Below the pieces are notes generated by a model. The model was not told the DNA's origin, ran no database searches, and saw only the letters and a list, made by a program, of their open reading frames with translations. DNA of 6,197 nt from Tessaracoccus flavescens (GTDB lineage Bacteria; Actinomycetota; Actinomycetes; Propionibacteriales; Propionibacteriaceae), in NCBI GenBank assembly GCA_020741375.1, contig DYZF01000024.1:1-6197 (forward strand). The letters run 5' to 3'. Of this stretch, positions 5,588 to 6,197 are shown piece after piece. Position 1 is the stretch's first letter; each line of letters starts with the position of its first letter. A program made the translations under genes and the position numbers.

Positions 5588-5593
5588 ACCTTA
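5588..5593 (-). promoter_or_regulatory. Ambiguous TAAGGT element before the phosphatase start
   Basis: On the minus strand TAAGGT, six bases (GAAGGC) and then ATG can be read as a leaderless -10 (TANNNT) or as an AAGG Shine-Dalgarno with short spacing. A 6-bp GC palindrome (GCGCCC, CC, GGGCGC; 5597-5610) sits just upstream. The sequence alone does not decide between the two readings. Confidence 0.3.
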
Positions 5594-5692
5594 CCTGCGC
5601 CCCCGGGCGCTCTTCTGGGCGAGAACGCGCGCGGGGCCGTGCCTCGCAACCGCGTGTGCGATGGGAGCCGCGTGAATAACCGCCACTAACCC

Positions 5693-6197
5693 CTACGGGA
5701 GGTGCGGGAAGTCGCCGCGCAGCCCCGTCGATGTGATGAAGCGCTCCGTCTGCCCGCCGCTGTGGGTGATGGTGGCGCCGTCCTCGTGGACGGTGAGCTG
5801 CGTGCGGTGGTGCCGCAGCGCCGTCGCGACTTGCTGGCGGTAACTCTCCAGATCCCACCACTTGTCGGCCAGCTCACGGTGCGCGGTGAGCGCCGCGAAC
5901 GGCACCCCGACCTCCGCGGCCGCCGCCTTCGCCACCTCATGGGAGCGGACGTGGTCCGGGTGCCCGTAGCCGCCGTCGGTGTCATAGCTCACGACGAGGT
6001 CCGCCCCGACGTGCCGCAGGTAGGCCGCGACGTCCGCCGTCGCCTCGGCCGGATCCGACTTCCACAGCGAGCGCTCGTCGGACTCCTCGGCCGGGCCAGC
6101 GACCGTGGGCGTCACCCACTCCATGCCTGAATCGAGGTAGCGACGGGGTTCGTCGCCGTCGCGCGCGGGCGCCATGCCGAGGTAGGCGTGCTGGCGG
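5693..6197 (-). CDS. PIG-L/LmbE family deacetylase, MshB-like (5' part outside window)
   Basis: This is the C-terminal 167 residues of a zinc-dependent de-N-acetylase of the PIG-L family, closest by motif to MshB, which deacetylates GlcNAc-inositol in mycothiol synthesis. The frame is open to the right edge, beginning RQHAYLGM, so the Met at 6175 is internal and the AHPDDE zinc motif must lie beyond the window. Visible family features are YLDSGM (near 6133), a DTDGGYGHPDHVRSH block near 5942-5982 whose HPDH carries histidines matching M. tuberculosis His144 and zinc ligand His147, and a C-terminal part with ATALRHHRTQLTV as in MshB proteins. The related amidase Mca is an alternative, but DSGM and the C-terminal helix favour MshB or an MshB-like paralogue. 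No other mycothiol gene is in view. The stop is TAG at 5695-5693. Confidence 0.85.
   Translation of the reverse strand, partial: RQHAYLGMAPARDGDEPRRYLDSGMEWVTPTVAGPAEESDERSLWKSDPAEATADVAAYLRHVGADLVVSYDTDGGYGHPDHVRSHEVAKAAAAEVGVPFAALTAHRELADKWWDLESYRQQVATALRHHRTQLTVHEDGATITHSGGQTERFITSTGLRGDFPHLP

Noticed and set aside
5597..5610. GC palindrome between the deacetylase and phosphatase genes as a terminator.
   Set aside because: The stem is only 6 bp with a 2-nt loop; in the relevant minus orientation no T-run follows, and the phosphatase start is just 16 nt away. It is mentioned only as context.
5144..5689. 181-codon plus-strand open frame opposite the phosphatase gene.
   Set aside because: It is antisense to a complete histidine phosphatase and has shadow-type composition.
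5582..5692. Search for a tRNA or small gene in the 111-bp gap before the phosphatase.
   Set aside because: No cloverleaf pattern, no conserved TTCGA loop context and no short frame with a ribosome binding site were seen.

Overview
The window is G+C-rich DNA with six protein genes and no RNA gene, phage gene or transposase that I can see. Protein motifs (a fragment related to mycothiol-pathway deacetylases, a DeoC with an actinobacterial look, a Streptomyces-type alpha-amylase) and the TANNNT promoter hexamers point to an actinomycete, Actinomycetota. A propionibacterial or micrococcal relative is plausible, but this is inference.

Layout from left to right: (1) a NUDIX hydrolase, leftward, running off the left edge; (2) a 213-bp spacer with a nearly perfect 28-bp inverted repeat, a 21-bp tandem duplication and an intrinsic terminator for the next gene; (3) deoC, deoxyribose-phosphate aldolase, leftward; (4) a secreted lipoprotein alpha-amylase (GH13), leftward; (5) a 144-residue protein that I do not recognise, leftward; (6) an AT-rich divergent control region; (7) xylB, xylulokinase, the only rightward gene; (8) a convergent spacer holding two diverged copies of a dispersed repeat in inverted orientation; (9) a histidine-phosphatase family enzyme, leftward; (10) the C-terminal part of a PIG-L/LmbE (MshB-like) deacetylase, leftward, running off the right edge.

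The metabolic theme is carbohydrate use. The amylase would cleave starch or maltodextrin outside the membrane, XylB phosphorylates D-xylulose for the pentose phosphate pathway, and DeoC splits deoxyribose-5-phosphate into glyceraldehyde-3-phosphate and acetaldehyde. The genes do not look like one operon. Most have their own candidate -10 hexamer, and the gap contents argue for single-gene transcription units.

The most useful non-coding observations are the 28-bp palindrome, the repeat pair between xylB and the phosphatase, and a TANNNT hexamer 6-7 nt before the start codon of four leftward genes, which suggests leaderless transcription. No clear new biological system was found; this is mostly an ordinary chromosomal region.
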